In this document: positions 62,311 through 64,000 of the stretch, in pieces
Position numbering within the stretch: position 1 is the first letter of the stretch
Layout of the letters: each line of letters starts with the position of its first letter
Origin: Streptomyces tauricus
GTDB lineage: Bacteria > Actinomycetota > Actinomycetes > Streptomycetales > Streptomycetaceae
Length of the DNA stretch: 64,000 bases
Direction: 5' to 3'
Assembly: GCF_014650955.1 (NCBI RefSeq)
Contig: NZ_BMVY01000018.1
Span: 101,884 to 165,883 of the forward strand
The notes under the pieces: generated by a model
Told to the model about the DNA's origin: nothing
The model's input: the letters and a program-made list of their open reading frames with translations, nothing else
Database searches by the model: none
Position numbers and translations under genes: made by a program

Positions 62311-62520
62311 TCACAGTTCATAGCTCTCGCGCGTACGCAGGAACCAGTGGCCTTGTGCTGTCGCGCTGGATGGTGTGCAGGTTGTGCGGACTGCACGGAG
62401 CTCCTGAGGGGTGGTGAGCGTGATCCGGGCGTTGTTGCCCACGAGTTGAGAGTTGAGCGCAGATCGGCATGGCCATGTTCGCGAGGCATTCACCTCGCGT
62501 CCTTTCTGCACAGGACTCAA
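62311..62520 (-). CDS. short hypothetical frame, doubtful
   Basis: A 69-codon frame includes ALNSQLVGNNARITLTTPQE and LRAVRTTCTPSSATAQGHWF, ending RTRESYEL. Codon use is mixed and no start with a good site is clear. It may be the end of a lost gene; I give no function. Confidence 0.2.
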   Translation of the reverse strand: MSPVQKGREVNASRTWPCRSALNSQLVGNNARITLTTPQELRAVRTTCTPSSATAQGHWFLRTRESYEL

Positions 62521-62714
62521 CTTGTGACGACCACGTCCCGGACAGGGGTCCGGTTCTCACAGGGGCGTTGACCAGGGACTCGTCATATGACGGAACGAGC
62601 CCCTGTCCGGGCATCGGCGGGCTTCCCGAGGGCAGGCGATGGATGCTTGTTCAGTGTCTTTCTTCGGCGATCCACCCTTCCCACATCCCTGTGATCAACA
62701 AGGTGTTCTCTCCC

Positions 62715-62880
62715 CGCCCCCGAAGAATTCGCCCGCTGCGCACGCCTGGTCGCGACGGTCGAGGCGGCGCAGTCGAACGGGATCAGCGCTGTGACGTTCG
62801 AAGGCGAGATGCTCGACGAGGCCCATGTTCACACGGCAGGCTTCTATTCGAACGACGTGGAGGCGCCGGTCGCTCTGCTA
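62715..62880 (+). pseudogene. unrecognised protein fragment before the sugar-binding gene
   Basis: The plus strand reads EEFARCARLVATVEAAQSNG, ISAVTFEGEMLDEAHVHTAG and FYSNDVEAPVALLFEI. It has coherent protein texture, but no start, and runs into the end of the opposite sugar-binding gene. Family unknown. Confidence 0.25.
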
Positions 62881-63936
62881 TTTGAGATCATCCGCTGTGT
62901 AGTATCCATCTTCGATGAGCGCTTCCACATAATTAGACTTGTCCACGTTGACCGGGGGCAGCAGGTAGGCGGGGACCACCTTCTCCAGATTGTTGTAACT
63001 CTTCGTGTCGTTTATTTCGGGTTTTTTATTATTGAGTTTTGCGTCGACCATGTTGGCGGTCACTTTGGCAAGTTTCCGCAGGTCTTTGTAGACGGTCTCT
63101 GTCTGTTGCCCTGCTATGATCGACTTCACTGAGGCGAGTTCGGCGTCCTGACCCGTGATGACCGGCCAGGGTTTTGTTTTCGAACCGTAGGCATCTGACT
63201 TGAGTGCGGATATGATGCCGATGGAGATGCCGTCGTAGGGCGAGAGTATCGCGTCGACCTTGCCGTTTTTGTAGGACGAGGTGAGGATGTCCTCCATGCG
63301 CTTCTGCGCGGTGGCACCGTCCCATCGGAGAGTGGTTATCTGATTGAGGTCGGTCTGGCCGGACTTGACGACAAGCTGTTTCTTGTCGATGTAGGGCTGC
63401 AGAACCTTCATCGCGCCGTTGAAGAAATATCGCGTATTGTTGTCGTCGTTCGAACCCGCGAAGAGCTCAATATTGTATTTCTTCTCGGATCCATCTTCCA
63501 GCCCAAGCTTCTTGGCGATGTATCCGCCTTGCAGTTCGCCCACCTTCTCGTTGTCGAAGGAAGCGTAGTAGTCCACGTTCTTGGTGCCCAGGATGAGCCG
63601 GTCGTAGGCGATTACCGAAATGTCGGCGTCGGCGGCCTGCTGGGTCACGTTGTTCAAGGATTTGTTGTCTATGGCCGCGATGACCAATGCCTTGACGCCC
63701 TGCGTGATCAAGTTCTCGATCTGAGAAACTTGCTGATCAGGGTCGTCTTCACCGAAAACTAGTTTTACTTTGTACCCCTTCGCCTCCAGTTCCTTCTTGA
63801 GGTTCGCGCCGTCGGCTATCCAGCGCTCGGAGGACTTCGTCGGCATCGCGACGCCGATGGTGGCTCCCTTGGCGTTGTCCTCATCGTCTCCGTTGTCGTT
63901 CTGTCCGCAAGCCGAGAAAGCTAAAGCGAGAAGCAC
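62878..63936 (-). CDS. ChvE/XylF-like sugar-binding lipoprotein, 5' end uncertain
   Basis: The protein of about 352 residues has a lipoprotein signal (LLALAFSACGQND) and a periplasmic-binding fold: GATIGVAMPTKSSERWIADG, GYKVKLVFGEDDPDQQVSQI, TQGVKALVIAAIDNKSLNNV, ISVIAYDRLILGTKNVDYYA and KPWPVITGQDAELASVKSII. The P-T-x-x-x-x-R-W pattern is typical of ChvE, the multiple-sugar binding protein of an ABC importer. The frame stays open to the window edge, so the true start may lie further 5'; a basic KIVLRALSS piece in another frame hints at an indel in the signal. It is unusually rich in Lys and Asn, with AT-rich codons and a TTA codon in the signal peptide. Confidence 0.8.
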   Translation of the reverse strand: MLLALAFSACGQNDNGDDEDNAKGATIGVAMPTKSSERWIADGANLKKELEAKGYKVKLVFGEDDPDQQVSQIENLITQGVKALVIAAIDNKSLNNVTQQAADADISVIAYDRLILGTKNVDYYASFDNEKVGELQGGYIAKKLGLEDGSEKKYNIELFAGSNDDNNTRYFFNGAMKVLQPYIDKKQLVVKSGQTDLNQITTLRWDGATAQKRMEDILTSSYKNGKVDAILSPYDGISIGIISALKSDAYGSKTKPWPVITGQDAELASVKSIIAGQQTETVYKDLRKLAKVTANMVDAKLNNKKPEINDTKSYNNLEKVVPAYLLPPVNVDKSNYVEALIEDGYYTADDLK

Positions 63937-64000
63937 TACTGAGAGCTCGTAACACGATCTTGTTGAGGTGCGCTGGTTGGGCGTGACCGGTTTGACGATT

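Overview
The window is high-GC actinobacterial DNA with the codon usage, secreted-protein families and regulators (AfsR/SARP, GntR-UTRA, ECF sigma, STAS) of a Streptomyces. The many broken genes and transposase remnants suggest an accessory stretch such as a chromosome arm. I saw no tRNA, rRNA or CRISPR array.

Layout. (1) About 1-12.7 kb is a gene graveyard: decayed pieces of an integrase, a DNA ligase, and transposases of the IS5, IS701, IS110, IS21 and ISL3 types. Scattered among them are intact genes: a small secreted protein, an HTH regulator, a NUDIX hydrolase and a peptidase-inhibitor-like secreted protein. (2) 12.9-21.8 kb is an intact amino-sugar locus: a Tat-exported GH36 glycosidase facing a GntR regulator and a run of gatZ, agaS, a BadF-type sugar kinase, a DMT-family transporter and a class II aldolase. 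Three copies of an 11-bp-spaced direct repeat mark the control regions. This looks like use of alpha-linked N-acetylgalactosamine. (3) 21.9-28.3 kb is mixed: a NACHT-protein remnant, a TetR regulator, an alpha/beta hydrolase, a quinone-type oxidoreductase and several truncated catabolic genes.

(4) 28.4-42.4 kb is a rubber (poly-cis-isoprene) degradation island. Two tandem latex-clearing proteins (lcp) carry every functional residue known to me from LcpK30 at identical positions. They are followed by oxiB and oxiA, an oligo-isoprenoid aldehyde oxidase, and a DUF3068 membrane protein, and faced by a TetR gene. On the other side are an acyl-CoA synthetase and TetR gene, plus broken fadA, fadB and acyl-CoA dehydrogenase genes. 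The logic is cleavage of rubber outside the cell, oxidation of aldehydes to acids, CoA activation and beta-oxidation, but the local beta-oxidation genes are dead.

(5) 44.0-52.7 kb is an unusual lipid-type biosynthetic cluster. One operon (minus strand) reads alpha/beta hydrolase, an 80-residue protein, WS/DGAT-like acyltransferase, radical SAM enzyme and cytochrome P450. The divergent operon reads fatty-acyl-AMP ligase and ketosynthase III. No carrier protein is visible. I do not recognise the product; this is the best candidate for an undescribed system. (6) 53.2-60.6 kb holds a STAS protein, two lipoproteins (CHRD-DUF3455 and SCO0930-like), an ECF sigma factor with a strong terminator, and a 984-residue AfsR/SARP regulator. 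(7) 60.6-64 kb returns to remnants (Rieske, flavin reductase, MFS, response regulator), a DUF1330 gene, and a ChvE-like sugar-binding lipoprotein of clearly different base composition that runs towards the window edge.

Frameshifts are frequent even in otherwise well-kept genes (ketosynthase III, WS/DGAT, a membrane protein). Some may be sequencing errors rather than decay.
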